64,000 bases of DNA, taken from Spirosoma fluviale (GTDB taxonomy: Bacteria; Bacteroidota; Bacteroidia; Cytophagales; Spirosomataceae). Below the pieces are notes generated by a model. That model did not search any database and had not been told where the DNA came from. It worked only from the letters and a program-made list of their open reading frames with translations. The position numbers and the translations under genes are program-made. Position 1 is the stretch's first letter; each line of letters opens with the position of its first letter. Where the stretch lies: the NCBI RefSeq assembly GCF_900230225.1, contig NZ_OCNH01000003.1:310001-374000 (forward strand). The letters run 5' to 3'. Shown one piece after another: positions 7,888 through 17,553 of the stretch.

Positions 7888-10800
7888 ATGTTTGCAAAAT
7901 TCATTGACAGGCCGGTGCTGGCGATTGTCATTTCGGTGATGATCACGCTGCTGGGGCTGCTGGCACTCACGCAGTTACCGATGACCCAATTCCCGGCCAT
8001 TGCTCCCCCGGAGGTTAACGTGACGACCGAATACACCGGGGCCAACGCCGAAACCTCCGTTAAGGCGGTTATTACCCCCCTCGAACGCGCGATCAACGGC
8101 GTACCGGGCATGAAATACATGTCGTCGGACGCCGGTAACGACGGGGTAAGCGTGATCCAGATCATTTTTGATATTGGCACGGATCCCGACGTGGCCGCCG
8201 TAAACGTACAGAACCGGGTAGCGGCCGTCATGGCCGAACTGCCCTCGGAAGTCATTAAAAATGGGGTTAAGATCGCCAAGGAAGAAAACTCAATGCTAAT
8301 GTATCTGAATGTCTTTAGCAGCAACGATGCCCTCGACGAGAAGTTTCTCTACAACTTCGCCGACATTAACGTGCTGGCTGAACTCAAGCGAATCAAGGGG
8401 GTTGGCTTCGCCGACATTATGGGGGCCAAGGAATATGCGATGCGGATCTGGCTCAAACCCGACCGGATGCTGGCCTACAACATTGCCGCCGATGAAGTAG
8501 TGGAATCCCTCCAGAACCAGAACGTCGAAGCGGCTCCGGGGAAGCTGGGCGAAAGCTCGGAGAAAAAAGGGCAGGCGCTGCAATACGTGCTCAAGTACAC
8601 GGGAAAGTATACCACCGAAGCCGAGTACGGAAATATTCCCCTCAAGGCAAACCCAAATGGGGAACTACTCCGGTTGAAAGACGTGGCTGATATCGAGTTC
8701 AGTACAACCTACTACGATGTGGTATCCAAGTTCGACGGTCGGCCTTCGGCCGCGATCATGCTCAAGCAGTTACCCGGCTCGAATGCCAGTCAAGTAATTG
8801 CCGATATTAAAACCCGGATGGCCGAGCTGAAACAAAGTTCGTTCCCGGCGGGCGTCGACTACGAGATGAGCTACGATGTCTCGCGCTTTCTGGACGCGTC
8901 GATTCACGAGGTGATCAAGACGCTGATCGAAGCGTTTTTATTGGTAGCCCTGGTGGTATTTCTGTTTTTGCAGGACTGGCGATCGACCCTCATTCCGGCC
9001 ATCGCCGTGCCGGTATCGCTGGTAGGTACGTTCTTTTTCATGCAGCTCTTCGGCTTTTCCATCAACCTGATCACGCTCTTTGCGCTGGTACTGGCCATCG
9101 GGATCGTGGTCGATGATTCTATTGTGGTGGTCGAAGCGGTTCACGCCAAGATGGAGAAAGAGGGGCTTAGTCCCTGGGAGGCTGCCAAAGCGGCCATTGG
9201 TGAGATTGGGGGAGCCGTCGTGGCTATTACCCTGGTCATGGTTGCCGTGTTCGTACCCGTTACGTTTTTGTCCGGGCCGGTTGGAATTTTCTTTCGGCAG
9301 TTTGCCGTGACCATGGCCGTTGCCATTCTGATTTCGGCGCTGAATGCCCTGACGCTCAGCCCGGCCCTGTGTGCGCTCATTCTCAAACATTCGCCAAGCC
9401 ACGATGGGCACGGCGTACCCAAAAAGCCGAACGCGGCCCGGGGATTAATAAACCGCTTCTTTGCCGGTTTCAACGCCCGCTATGAATCGCTGGCCGGCCG
9501 TTATGGGCGATTGCTGGAGCTGATAATCAATCGGCGAGTAGTGACATTTGGGGTGCTGGCCGCGTTTTGCGTTGGTATCTGGGGAACGAGTTCGCTTGTG
9601 CCCTCGGGTTTTATTCCCAACGACGATCAGGGTACGTTCTATGCCAGCATTACCACGCCGGCCGGTTCGACGCTCGAACGAACCCGGGCCGTCGTGGACC
9701 AGATTCAACAGGCGGCCAAAGGCATTCCGGCGATTAAATCCGTCTCCTCGCTGGCGGGTACCAACGTTCTTTCGGACGGTACGGGTGCTACGTATGGTAC
9801 TTGTCTGATCAACCTCAAAGACTGGGATCAGCGTGCGGAGTCTGTGGAAGACGTTACCGAAGCCCTGACCCAACGTACCCGCCACATCAAAGACGCGAAG
9901 ATTGAATTTTTCCCGCCCCCTGCCGTACCCGGCTATGGCAACGCCAGCGGTTTCGAGTTGCGGCTCTTAGACAAAACGGGTAAGAGTGATTATAAGAAGC
10001 TCGAAACGGTAACCCAACAGTTTATGAAAGACCTGGTGGCCCGGCCCGAAATTGAGAACGCGTTCACGATCTATGATGCGAGTTTCCCCCAGTATATGCT
10101 CTACGTGGATCCCGATAAGGCCGCCCAAAAGAACGTGTCGGTGGCCAGGGCCATGCAAACGCTGCAAACCCTGATCGGCTCAGAGTACGCCACCAACTTT
10201 ATTCGGTTCGGGCAGATGTACAAAGTGATGGTCCAGGCCCTGCCGGAGTACCGGGCTCAATTGGACGACCTGCTGAAACTCTACGTCAAGAACGACGAGG
10301 GCGAGATGGTTCCCTTCTCCGCCTTTATGCGCGTGGAGCGGGTGTACGGTATGGAACAGGTTACCCGGTTGAATATGTACCCTTCGGCGGAATTGAACGG
10401 CGAAGCCTCCCCCGGCTTCAGCAGCGGCAGCGCCATCAAAGCCATTCAGGAAGTAGCCGCGACCAAACTTCCCAAAGGCTACGACATTGACTGGGCCGGA
10501 ATCTCGCGGGATGAGGTGCAGACGGGTAATCAGGCCGTGTACATTTTCCTGATCTGTCTGGTGTTCGTCTACCTGATCCTGGCCGCGCAGTACGAAAGTT
10601 TCCTGTTGCCCCTGCCGGTCATCCTCTCGCTGCCCACGGGCATTTTCGGGGCCTTCTTTTTCCTATGGGTCATGGGGCTGGAAAACAACATCTACGCCCA
10701 GATTGCAATGGTGATGCTGATCGGGCTACTCGGTAAAAACGCCATTCTCATCGTGGAGTTTGCCAACCAGCGCCGGTCGGAAGGCATGACGGTCGTACGG

Positions 10801-11106
10801 GCGGCCATCGAGGGGGCCGTAGCCCGGTTGCGACCCATCCTGATGACCTCCTTTGCCTTCATCGCGGGGCTGATTCCGTTATGTGTTGCCACCGGAGCCG
10901 GGGCCGTGGGCAACCGCACCATTGGCACAGCCGCAGCGGGGGGGATGCTGATGGGAACCCTGTTTGGGCTAGTCATTATACCGGGACTCTACGTCGTGTT
11001 TGCGGGCCTGACCGGTCGTTTCACCAAACCACGTCAGGCGCAACAACCACCTTCATCCGTATCTAGTAAAACCAAAACGAACCGTGAAGTACTTGAAAAA
11101 GCATGA
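7888..11106 (+). CDS. RND efflux pump, HAE1 family (AcrB/MexB-like)
   Basis: 1072 residues, the usual length for AcrB-type trimeric proton antiporters of the inner membrane. The N-terminus MFAKFIDRPVLAIVIS is the first membrane helix. The TM4 proton-relay motif is LAIGIVVDDSIVVVEAVH with the two essential Asp residues. GLLGKNAILIVEFAN is the TM10 motif with the conserved Lys. Two large periplasmic loops (about 35-330 and 560-865) give the porter and docking domains. The hydrophobic/aromatic compound type is more likely than the metal (CusA) type because the charged metal-relay residues of HME pumps are not seen; the substrate is unknown. The 3' end overlaps the next gene by 23 bp, so expression is probably coupled. 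Confidence 0.95.
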   Translation: MFAKFIDRPVLAIVISVMITLLGLLALTQLPMTQFPAIAPPEVNVTTEYTGANAETSVKAVITPLERAINGVPGMKYMSSDAGNDGVSVIQIIFDIGTDPDVAAVNVQNRVAAVMAELPSEVIKNGVKIAKEENSMLMYLNVFSSNDALDEKFLYNFADINVLAELKRIKGVGFADIMGAKEYAMRIWLKPDRMLAYNIAADEVVESLQNQNVEAAPGKLGESSEKKGQALQYVLKYTGKYTTEAEYGNIPLKANPNGELLRLKDVADIEFSTTYYDVVSKFDGRPSAAIMLKQLPGSNASQVIADIKTRMAELKQSSFPAGVDYEMSYDVSRFLDASIHEVIKTLIEAFLLVALVVFLFLQDWRSTLIPAIAVPVSLVGTFFFMQLFGFSINLITLFALVLAIGIVVDDSIVVVEAVHAKMEKEGLSPWEAAKAAIGEIGGAVVAITLVMVAVFVPVTFLSGPVGIFFRQFAVTMAVAILISALNALTLSPALCALILKHSPSHDGHGVPKKPNAARGLINRFFAGFNARYESLAGRYGRLLELIINRRVVTFGVLAAFCVGIWGTSSLVPSGFIPNDDQGTFYASITTPAGSTLERTRAVVDQIQQAAKGIPAIKSVSSLAGTNVLSDGTGATYGTCLINLKDWDQRAESVEDVTEALTQRTRHIKDAKIEFFPPPAVPGYGNASGFELRLLDKTGKSDYKKLETVTQQFMKDLVARPEIENAFTIYDASFPQYMLYVDPDKAAQKNVSVARAMQTLQTLIGSEYATNFIRFGQMYKVMVQALPEYRAQLDDLLKLYVKNDEGEMVPFSAFMRVERVYGMEQVTRLNMYPSAELNGEASPGFSSGSAIKAIQEVAATKLPKGYDIDWAGISRDEVQTGNQAVYIFLICLVFVYLILAAQYESFLLPLPVILSLPTGIFGAFFFLWVMGLENNIYAQIAMVMLIGLLGKNAILIVEFANQRRSEGMTVVRAAIEGAVARLRPILMTSFAFIAGLIPLCVATGAGAVGNRTIGTAAAGGMLMGTLFGLVIIPGLYVVFAGLTGRFTKPRQAQQPPSSVSSKTKTNREVLEKA

Positions 11107-12535
11107 TAGGATGTCGATGCTAGCCGTAGGGCTGCTGGTTAGCCTACTGAGTGGTTGCCGAATCCTGCACAACCCGGTGGCCACGCCGGTGGTTACCACG
11201 CCCCAATCGTACGTGGCCAGCACTGACTCAGCCAGTATGGGCGACCGGCCGTTTCAGACGCTATTTGCTGACTCGAACCTGATTGCGCTGATCGATACGG
11301 CCTTAGCCCGTAACCTGGATTTAAAAATTGCGTTGCAGCGCATCACCGTAGCCCGGGCCAATTACGGCATCAGCCAAGGGGCGCTCCTGCCGCAGGTCGA
11401 TGCCGTCGCCACGGCGGGGCTGGACCGCTTTGGGCGCTATACGATGAATGGGGTCGGCAACTTCGATACCAATCTGTCGGACAACGTGACCGGACCCAGC
11501 CTGATTCCAAACCCCACCCCCGACTTCTTCGCGGGTTTCCGGGCCTCTTGGGAGGTGGACATCTGGGGCAAACTGCGCAACCGTCGCCGGGCGGCTTACA
11601 ACCGGATGCTTGCTTCACAGGAGGGGCGCAACGTCGTCATTACGGCGCTTACCGCTGAGCTGGCCCGGCTGTACTATACCCTGCTGGCTCTGGATGCGGA
11701 AGGAGAGATTATCCGAGATAATATCGGGCTACAACAAAAAGCCCTGGAGCTGGTGGCGGTGCAAAAATCAGCGGGTCGGGTGACCGAGCTGGCCGTGCAG
11801 CAATTTCGGGCACAACTACTGGGCACGCGCAGCCGGGAAGGCCGGGTTCGCCAGCAGATCATCGAAACCGAGAACCAGATCAACGTCCTGCTGGGTCGTT
11901 ACCCCCAGCCCATTGCGCGGGGTGTTTCCATCCGGGATCAGCAGTTGCCCGCGTCAGTGGTTGCGGGTATTCCAGCGCAGTTAGTTCGTCGTCGGCCCGA
12001 CATCCGGCAGGCCGAACGGGAACTGGAAGCGGCCAACGTAGATGTCGCCGTGGCGCAGGCCGACTTTCTGCCCAGCCTGAACCTGACGCCTTATGTGGGC
12101 CTGAATGCCTTTCGGCCCTCAGTGCTGCTGAGTCCGGCCTCATTGGCTATCGGTGTGCTGGGTAGCCTGGCAGCTCCGGTCTTCAACCGGCGCCTGCTGA
12201 AGGGAAACCTGGCCATTTCACTGGCCCAAAGCCGGGAAGCGTATTTGGCCTACCAACGCGTCATTCTGACGGGCGTAAGTGAGGTCGTCAGCAACCTGAA
12301 AGGGCTGGAGAATTATCGGGACGTGGCGGACCTGCAAACGCAGGAGGTAATGGTTTTGCGGCAGGCCGCCACGACCTCCGATGAGCTGTTTGCCGCTAAT
12401 TACGCGACGTACCTGGAAGTGATCACCGCCCAGCGGTCGGTACTGGACGCCGAATTAGCGCTCATCAATACCAAACAGGCGCAGTTTCTTTCGCTGGTCG
12501 ATTTGTACCGGGCACTGGGGGGCGGCTGGCAGTAA
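11084..12535 (+). CDS. RND outer-membrane factor, NodT/OprM-type lipoprotein
   Basis: 483 residues, lipobox SLLSGC (Cys25). Two TolC-type repeats are visible, each with long amphipathic helices: the block around LALDAEGEIIRDNIGLQQ and the block around RRPDIRQAERELEAAN, whose RRPDI motif is a hallmark of the OEP family. The protein would form the outer-membrane exit channel for the pump encoded just upstream. Start chosen at 11084; the ATG at 11111 is an alternative that avoids the overlap and still leaves a signal peptide. The C-terminal part (YLEVITAQRSVLDAEL) is also typical. Confidence 0.93.
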   Translation: MKYLKKHDRMSMLAVGLLVSLLSGCRILHNPVATPVVTTPQSYVASTDSASMGDRPFQTLFADSNLIALIDTALARNLDLKIALQRITVARANYGISQGALLPQVDAVATAGLDRFGRYTMNGVGNFDTNLSDNVTGPSLIPNPTPDFFAGFRASWEVDIWGKLRNRRRAAYNRMLASQEGRNVVITALTAELARLYYTLLALDAEGEIIRDNIGLQQKALELVAVQKSAGRVTELAVQQFRAQLLGTRSREGRVRQQIIETENQINVLLGRYPQPIARGVSIRDQQLPASVVAGIPAQLVRRRPDIRQAERELEAANVDVAVAQADFLPSLNLTPYVGLNAFRPSVLLSPASLAIGVLGSLAAPVFNRRLLKGNLAISLAQSREAYLAYQRVILTGVSEVVSNLKGLENYRDVADLQTQEVMVLRQAATTSDELFAANYATYLEVITAQRSVLDAELALINTKQAQFLSLVDLYRALGGGWQ

Positions 12536-12602
12536 ATTTAAACCAATCGGCCTACCCGTTGCTTTATAGTTTGGGTAGAACTACCTTATATACGACCCCC
12601 GG

Positions 12603-13925
12603 ATGATTCTCAACCTGTTGTTTACCCTGTTGCTGGTGGCCTTGAATGGCTTCTTCGTAGCCGCCGAATTTGCCATTGTCAAAGTGCGGGCCTCCCAGCT
12701 GGAGCTCAAAGCGCAGGCGGGCAACGCGTCGGCTAAGCTGGCCACCCATATGCTTTCCCACCTCGACGGGTATTTAGCCGCCACGCAGTTTGGCATTACC
12801 CTGGCCAGCCTGGGACTCGGTTGGATTGGCGAGCCGGTCGTGGGGGCGCTCCTGACAGCTGGATTCGATCTAATCGGTCTATCGCTGAGTGCCGAGATGG
12901 CCCACCGGATTTCGTTACCCATCGCCTTTGCGCTCATCACGATGCTGCATATTGTTTTTGGCGAACTGGCCCCTAAATCGCTCGCCATTCAGCGGTCGGA
13001 AAGCACAACGCTGTTAATCGCTTATCCTTTGCAGGGGTTTTATCTCGTCTTTCGGCCCTTCATCTGGGTGCTGAACGGATTTGCCAACGCGGTACTGAAC
13101 GGGTTTGGCATTCAGGCCATTCACGGTACTGAAGTGCATAGTCCGGACGAGTTGAAGTACCTGGTTCGCCAGAGTCAGGAAGAGGCCGAAGAATCGGATC
13201 ACCCAATTCCGGCCTCCGATCTGACCATCGTGGGCCGGGCCTTTGACTTTTCGGATCGAACCGTCCGGCAGATCATGGTACCCAGGACGCACATTTTTGG
13301 GGTCAACGTGAATGACTTCGATCAGGTGGTGCTGGATCGTATCATGGCCGAAAAATACTCGCGTATCCTGTGTTATGACGAGGACATGGATCACGTGCTG
13401 GGTGTCATCCACCTGCGGGATCTGCTGATTACCCTGCGACAGCATCCATCCGTGGATCTGCGTTCACTGGCCAAACCGCTGCTGGTGGTGCCTGAGAATA
13501 AATCGATTCGACTGCTCCTGCGCGATTTACAGCGGCAGCGTAAAGTCATGGCGTTGGTAATCAATGAATACGGTGGCACGGAAGGGTTAGTGACGATGGA
13601 AGATATTCTGGAGGAACTGGTGGGCGAAATTCAGGATGACTCCGACGAGGAGCGCCCGATGGTGGAACAGGTCAATGAGACCACCTATTCGGTGCTGGCC
13701 ACCCAGTCGCTCGAAGACCTCAATGCCCTGTTGCCTCACCCGTTACACCGACAGGGCGATTACGAATCGCTGGCCGGGCTCCTGCTGGGTCGATTTGGCC
13801 GCTTGCCCAGCGAAGGCGAAAAAACCAAAGTCGATAATTACGAAGCGACCATAACCGCCCGGATCGGCAACTCCATTGAACGGGTGCAATTACGCGACCT
13901 GAGTGTCGATCAGGCGGCCGAGTAA
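12603..13925 (+). CDS. CNNM/CorC (HlyC)-family membrane protein with CBS domains
   Basis: 440 residues. The N-terminal DUF21/CNNM transmembrane domain (about 1-190) has the family opening LLVALNGFFVAAEFAIVKVR. Two CBS domains follow (about 215-330, with VPRTHIFGV at the start), then a C-terminal CorC_HlyC transporter-associated domain (about 345-430). Family members have been linked to Mg2+/Co2+ transport or efflux; 'hemolysin' is a historical name. It starts 67 bp after the efflux operon, so read-through is possible but a functional link is not implied. Confidence 0.93.
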   Translation: MILNLLFTLLLVALNGFFVAAEFAIVKVRASQLELKAQAGNASAKLATHMLSHLDGYLAATQFGITLASLGLGWIGEPVVGALLTAGFDLIGLSLSAEMAHRISLPIAFALITMLHIVFGELAPKSLAIQRSESTTLLIAYPLQGFYLVFRPFIWVLNGFANAVLNGFGIQAIHGTEVHSPDELKYLVRQSQEEAEESDHPIPASDLTIVGRAFDFSDRTVRQIMVPRTHIFGVNVNDFDQVVLDRIMAEKYSRILCYDEDMDHVLGVIHLRDLLITLRQHPSVDLRSLAKPLLVVPENKSIRLLLRDLQRQRKVMALVINEYGGTEGLVTMEDILEELVGEIQDDSDEERPMVEQVNETTYSVLATQSLEDLNALLPHPLHRQGDYESLAGLLLGRFGRLPSEGEKTKVDNYEATITARIGNSIERVQLRDLSVDQAAE

Positions 13926-13970
13926 GCGTTTAACGACCATTCACTCCAAACAATCTTTAGCTTATTCACC

Positions 13971-14624
13971 ATGGCGTCTTCTCCTTCTGACTTGTCTGAC
14001 TTTGCCCGTCGTGTGTGCGTGGTGGTGGGTATTACCTTTTTCTTTGCGTTACTGGTTTGGCTGATTGGTGCTTCGTTTGATGTCTTATTGCTACTCCTAT
14101 CCGCCATTCTGATTGCCTCGCCCCTGCGAGCCGCTGCCCGGTGGCTGAGTCGCCAGGCAGGCTGGCGTGAGGGCATTGCGTTACTCGTTGTCGGTCTAAC
14201 ACTAGTGGGGGTGCTGGTGGGCCTGGGTATGCTGGCTGTCCCACTCATCGGCGAGCAGGCGCAGCAACTGCAAGCGGAATTACCCAATGTGTGGGAAAAT
14301 GCCCGTCGGCAGCTTGAAGAGCGTGCTTGGGGACGACAACTGGTAAATTTGGTTATTCAATCGCCGGGTAAGCTGCTCAAGGGCGGCAGCGTACACGGCA
14401 CATTCTGGCGCAAATCGATGATTCGCTGTTGGGGTGGTTACTGGGTACGCTCATTTCCATGACGCTGGTGGGGGCCTTGAGCCCTTCTGCTGGTTGTCCA
14501 AATCATCATTGGCGCATTTTTCGGCACGTTGGGCCTGATTATGGCGGCTCCGTTACTGGTTATTACAATGGTCCTGGTTCGGACAATTTACCAAGAAGAT
14601 CTATTAAGTCAATCCAGGGATTAA
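13971..14624 (+). pseudogene. AI-2E-family transporter, decayed by two internal deletions
   Basis: The first 140 or so codons give the N-terminal half of an AI-2E/PerM-type permease (three hydrophobic segments, then QLQAELPNVWENARRQLEE). After LLKGGS the frame shifts; a second frame carries QIDDSLLGWLLGTLISMTL, a conserved late segment; a third frame then carries LLLVVQIIIGAFFGTLGLIM and MAAPLLVITMVLVRTIYQ to the natural-looking stop at 14622-14624. The joins skip segments that a normal protein of about 350 residues would contain, so both breaks are deletions rather than read errors. The product cannot be functional as a full transporter. It sits 45 bp after the CorC gene. Confidence 0.8.
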
Positions 14625-14828
14625 CCGATCCGTCATTCTGGTAAATTGTATTGTAATTTTCAGCCCACTACAGTCAGGTCTTGAGGCAGCTGATAGTCAA
14701 TTAGAAATTAATTGAACGTATTATTGAGTCTTACCAGCAAAGACTATCATCAGCAAATCTTCAGATTAACAATTGAATAGAAATCTGGTAACGCCAACAC
14801 AAAAGTTGTCACTGGCAATTTTCAAGAT

Positions 14829-14987
14829 GCGTGTGCGACTGATCGAATTAGACAGATAGTAAAGATAGAGTGTCTCACAATTCGCTCTTTTGAGGATATT
14901 GGATAGGTGCCTCACTTTAGCTGTATGAGGTCAGATCTATAGTCGCATAACTCCGTAGCGTCAGAGCTCCGCCGGAGTAGGGCGTTT
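14829..14987 (+). repeat. Intergenic hairpin repeat, copy 3 (degenerate 3' half)
   Basis: The left end is GCGTGTGCGACTGATC (14829-14844), followed by TTAGACAGATAGTAAA and GTGTCTCACAATTCGCTC, all as in copy 2. AGTCGCATAA (14941-14950) is an inverted match to the left end. GGGCGTTT appears at about 14980-14987, after a small CTCCGCCGGAG palindrome. Confidence 0.65.
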
Positions 14988-14999
14988 GTGCAAAGCCTT

Positions 15000-15128
15000 G
15001 GGTGTTTATCATCTCTACGGGTACTTGCCGTTTTTACCAATACGGTTGATACATCTGATCAGCTACCCTCTTTTAAGTCGGATGTGCTCTTTTTGGATGT
15101 TCACTTACCTGAGAATAGATTAGTATAA
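15000..15128 (+). pseudogene. Remnant of a response-regulator receiver domain
   Basis: A 42-codon open stretch ending in TAA (15126-15128) reads VLAVFTNTVDTSDQ and then SDVLFLDVHLPE, the beta-3 strand and phospho-acceptor Asp region typical of receivers in LytTR-type regulators (compare LDIQMPE). There is no upstream acidic-pocket segment (VIVDDE) and no downstream output domain. It lies directly after repeat copy 3 and looks like a truncated leftover of a gene. Confidence 0.55.
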
Positions 15129-15150
15129 ATCACTTTTATGCCAACCTTAT

Positions 15151-15636
15151 ATGGAATCGCCAGTAAATTTGATGCAGCTTCAATTCGACGTCATCCAAAC
15201 CGTCAATGCCATCTTCAACACCACCGATCGGCAAGAGTGGCATTCGTGCCAAGATTTGTTTGCTGATGAGGTCTTACTCGACTATGAGTCGTTGAGTGGG
15301 CAAGCACCCATCCGGCTTGCACCCAGCCAGATTATAAGCGCTTGGCAACAAGTTTTACCCGGCTTTGCCTTTACTCAGCATATGCTATCTAATCATGAAG
15401 TGAGCGTGATTGGTGCTGATCAAGTCAGTTGCGTCTGCAAGGGGCATGCTGTTCACTACATCCCTAACGCGGTTGGTGGCGAGGAGTGGGGCGTTTATGG
15501 GACCTACCGCTTCGAGTTGGTCCGCCATCCCGGCGGTTGGAAAGTATCCACGATGCAGTACAATCACAAGTTTGCGCACGGTAATTTAAAGCTGGGTGAA
15601 CTAGCCAGCGAACGGGTCCGCCAGTACAATCAATAG
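15151..15636 (+). CDS. SnoaL-like (NTF2-fold) cytoplasmic protein
   Basis: 161 residues, no signal peptide. The sequence fits SnoaL_4/nuclear transport factor 2-like proteins: the helix NAIFNTTDRQEWHSCQDLF followed by LFADEVLLDYESL, a His pair in GFAFTQHMLSNH, then strands ending YRFELVRHPGGWKVSTM. Homologues include polyketide cyclases, hydratases and many unassigned proteins. The substrate is unknown. The gene starts 22 bp after the receiver remnant and ends 45 bp before a convergent DoxX-like gene. Confidence 0.75.
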   Translation: MESPVNLMQLQFDVIQTVNAIFNTTDRQEWHSCQDLFADEVLLDYESLSGQAPIRLAPSQIISAWQQVLPGFAFTQHMLSNHEVSVIGADQVSCVCKGHAVHYIPNAVGGEEWGVYGTYRFELVRHPGGWKVSTMQYNHKFAHGNLKLGELASERVRQYNQ

Positions 15637-15680
15637 CATACGTTCGGTTACGATATAGGACTTGAGTTTGCCGGTTTACC

Positions 15681-16331
15681 CTAGAGCCGCTCATCGTTTG
15701 GTTTACCGCGTCTAAAAAACCACCAGCCAAGCCAGCCTATCAAGCCTTCTACTAAACAAACTAGCAACCACAGCGGGGGATTTACTCGATTGCCAAAACT
15801 GATCGACGTTAAAAAAATCACCAAACCCAGACCTGCCCAATAACGGGGATGACCTAGCTGATCCCCCCGCCAGTGTATAGACACTGTCGTATCCTGATTA
15901 GGCTGTAACAGAGGGCTCAACTTGGAGGAGTCCCATCCCAACAGGCCCAGGTTGGCTAGCACCATCAGACCGGTTATCAGCGGAGTGCCATGAAAGTCCA
16001 TCGACAGCGTAATCAAGAAGATATTGATACTAATGGGTAAAAAGGCCACCGCTCCGAGCGTACTCCAGCGCTGAGTAAGTAATAAAAAGCCCGACACCAG
16101 TTGTCCCCAGCCTAGGAATTGCCACCATAAACCGGTTCGATATAAGGTTTCGAAGAAAACATCCAAAGTCATGCCCATTGGGGGAATTTGCATCGAGCCT
16201 GCTTGGATAAAGCGCTCTCCCATCGCTTTCCCTATTCCTGAAAAAACATAGGCCCCACCAATCAGATACCGAACATAAATAACTAACAGGCAAAGGCTTG
16301 TCTTTTGTCTTAGCAAATTGATCTGAGTCAT
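15681..16331 (-). CDS. DoxX-like membrane protein
   Basis: 216 residues with about five hydrophobic segments. The N-terminal region (VRYLIGGAYVFSGIGKAM) resembles the DoxX/DoxD start, where a first helix precedes a Gly-rich loop, and LWWQFLGWGQLVSGFLLL the second helix. Homologues are small inner-membrane proteins of uncertain role, some linked to quinone or redox stress functions. Convergent with the SnoaL-like gene; the CPBP protease gene diverges from its start, with repeat copy 4 between them. Confidence 0.65.
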   Translation of the reverse strand: MTQINLLRQKTSLCLLVIYVRYLIGGAYVFSGIGKAMGERFIQAGSMQIPPMGMTLDVFFETLYRTGLWWQFLGWGQLVSGFLLLTQRWSTLGAVAFLPISINIFLITLSMDFHGTPLITGLMVLANLGLLGWDSSKLSPLLQPNQDTTVSIHWRGDQLGHPRYWAGLGLVIFLTSISFGNRVNPPLWLLVCLVEGLIGWLGWWFFRRGKPNDERL

Positions 16332-16389
16332 TGGTGCTAAACTATATTAGCCAAAGTAGAAAAATATAGCCTGCCTACTTAGGTACTGT

Positions 16390-16460
16390 CATTCTCTTTA
16401 AACGCTCCAATGCGAGACGAAGGGTCATTCATGTATGTTCGTTAAAGACGGGCATTTTTA
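16390..16460 (+). repeat. Intergenic hairpin repeat, copy 4
   Basis: TTTAAACGCTCC at about 16397-16408, GAGACGAAGG, TTCATGTATGTTCGTTAAAG and GGGCATTTTTA. The outer arms (AAACGCTC/GGGCATTT) still pair apart from one mismatch. It lies between divergent genes. The inverted ends are not clear. Confidence 0.65.
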
Positions 16461-16635
16461 TGAAACTGAGTAATTTCCCAATCCTGCCTACTTGTGGACA
16501 AGCTATGCCATGTGGTCTAGTTGGGACCGCCAGCCTTTCCCATACCCCTTGAAGATTGTATCTTTCCCGCAAATCTTCTTGCTTACTCGAACTCAGGGAG
16601 GGCAAACGGACCCAATTATTCAATAACTCAAACCC

Positions 16636-17346
16636 ATGAATGACTATTTAGTCGTGTCTTTTTGCCTCTTATTGGTAAGTCTGCTCCTGTTTGTATTGGG
16701 TAGGATACGAGTACTGAATGACAAAGTTTATATCCCAGTTTGGTTAAGCAGTTTCATCTTCGCTGGATTTTATGGACTTCAAGTTGGGCGACCAGTTGTG
16801 ATCCAATGGTTGGGCTTTCCGGATAGAATAAATCATTTACTCTTTTATGATTATGGTAATGGGCTTCTTGGACTACTCCCCTTATCGCTGGCAATGGTGT
16901 TGATTGGCAAGTATCTACTAAACATAGACTACCAGGAGCAGTGGAGTGGGACAACTAGGTTTAAGTTGGTCTCGCTAAAATACGGACTCATTAGCGGCCT
17001 ACTACTGGCCGCTGTCCCTTTACTACTAATGGCAGCGAGTGGCCACACATTCACCTATAAAATAGATGTATATCGATACAGTGTAAATGGGGTCACCAAC
17101 CTCTATGAGGAACTCATTTGTCGGGGTTTGCTCCTGGCTTGTTGTGTTAAATATTGGACTAAACTGTGGGCCGTTGTGTGGACCTCGGTGGTGTTCGGCC
17201 TGGCTCATGGAGTAACGGAAAAGAGTGTAGGAATTGCTTTGGGAGCGGGCCTGATGGCTTGGGCCGTTCTAAAGGCAAAAAGTTTGTGGGCTGGTTGGAC
17301 AAGCCATCAACTGACCGATACGCTAGTCGATACGTTTTTACCCTAA
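16636..17346 (+). CDS. CPBP-family intramembrane glutamic endopeptidase (Abi/Rce1-like)
   Basis: 236 residues, about seven hydrophobic segments. EELICRGL (Glu158-Glu159, Arg163) is the EExxxR motif and FGLAHG (His191) the second catalytic motif of the CPBP/Rce1 family (PF02517). The third motif is weak: SHQLTD near the C-terminus keeps a His but lacks the usual Asn spacing. Bacterial members are implicated in bacteriocin self-immunity or in processing of prenylated peptides; the substrate here is unknown. It stands alone between repeat copies 4 and 5. Confidence 0.8.
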   Translation: MNDYLVVSFCLLLVSLLLFVLGRIRVLNDKVYIPVWLSSFIFAGFYGLQVGRPVVIQWLGFPDRINHLLFYDYGNGLLGLLPLSLAMVLIGKYLLNIDYQEQWSGTTRFKLVSLKYGLISGLLLAAVPLLLMAASGHTFTYKIDVYRYSVNGVTNLYEELICRGLLLACCVKYWTKLWAVVWTSVVFGLAHGVTEKSVGIALGAGLMAWAVLKAKSLWAGWTSHQLTDTLVDTFLP

Positions 17347-17485
17347 CTGGGTAAGGTCTTTGACTCACCAACTTCTTCGTCGGTTGACATCTATAGGCTA
17401 CCAAGTGAGCCGCAGTATATAGCTAAGCCGTGGACCCCACGGAGCAATCGGAATCTGAACTTCAGGAGATTTATCTCAACTTCCC

Positions 17486-17553
17486 GATCTCTTGAAACGC
17501 TCCTACTTGAGACGACAGGGATGGTATATGTCTGCTTCGAGAAGCGGGCGTTT
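17486..17553 (+). repeat. Intergenic hairpin repeat, copy 5
   Basis: ATCTCTTGAAACGCTCC, GAGACGACAGG, TATGTCTGCTTCGAG and GGGCGTTTAGTTGGAC. AAACGCTC pairs with GGGCGTTT. It is followed by TTGGACGATTA, similar to copy 2. It lies upstream of the protease/propeller cassette. Confidence 0.75.

Noticed and set aside
8296..9885. Long minus-strand open frames opposite the RND pump
   Set aside because: They arise from GC-rich codon use of the plus-strand gene and have no family motifs.
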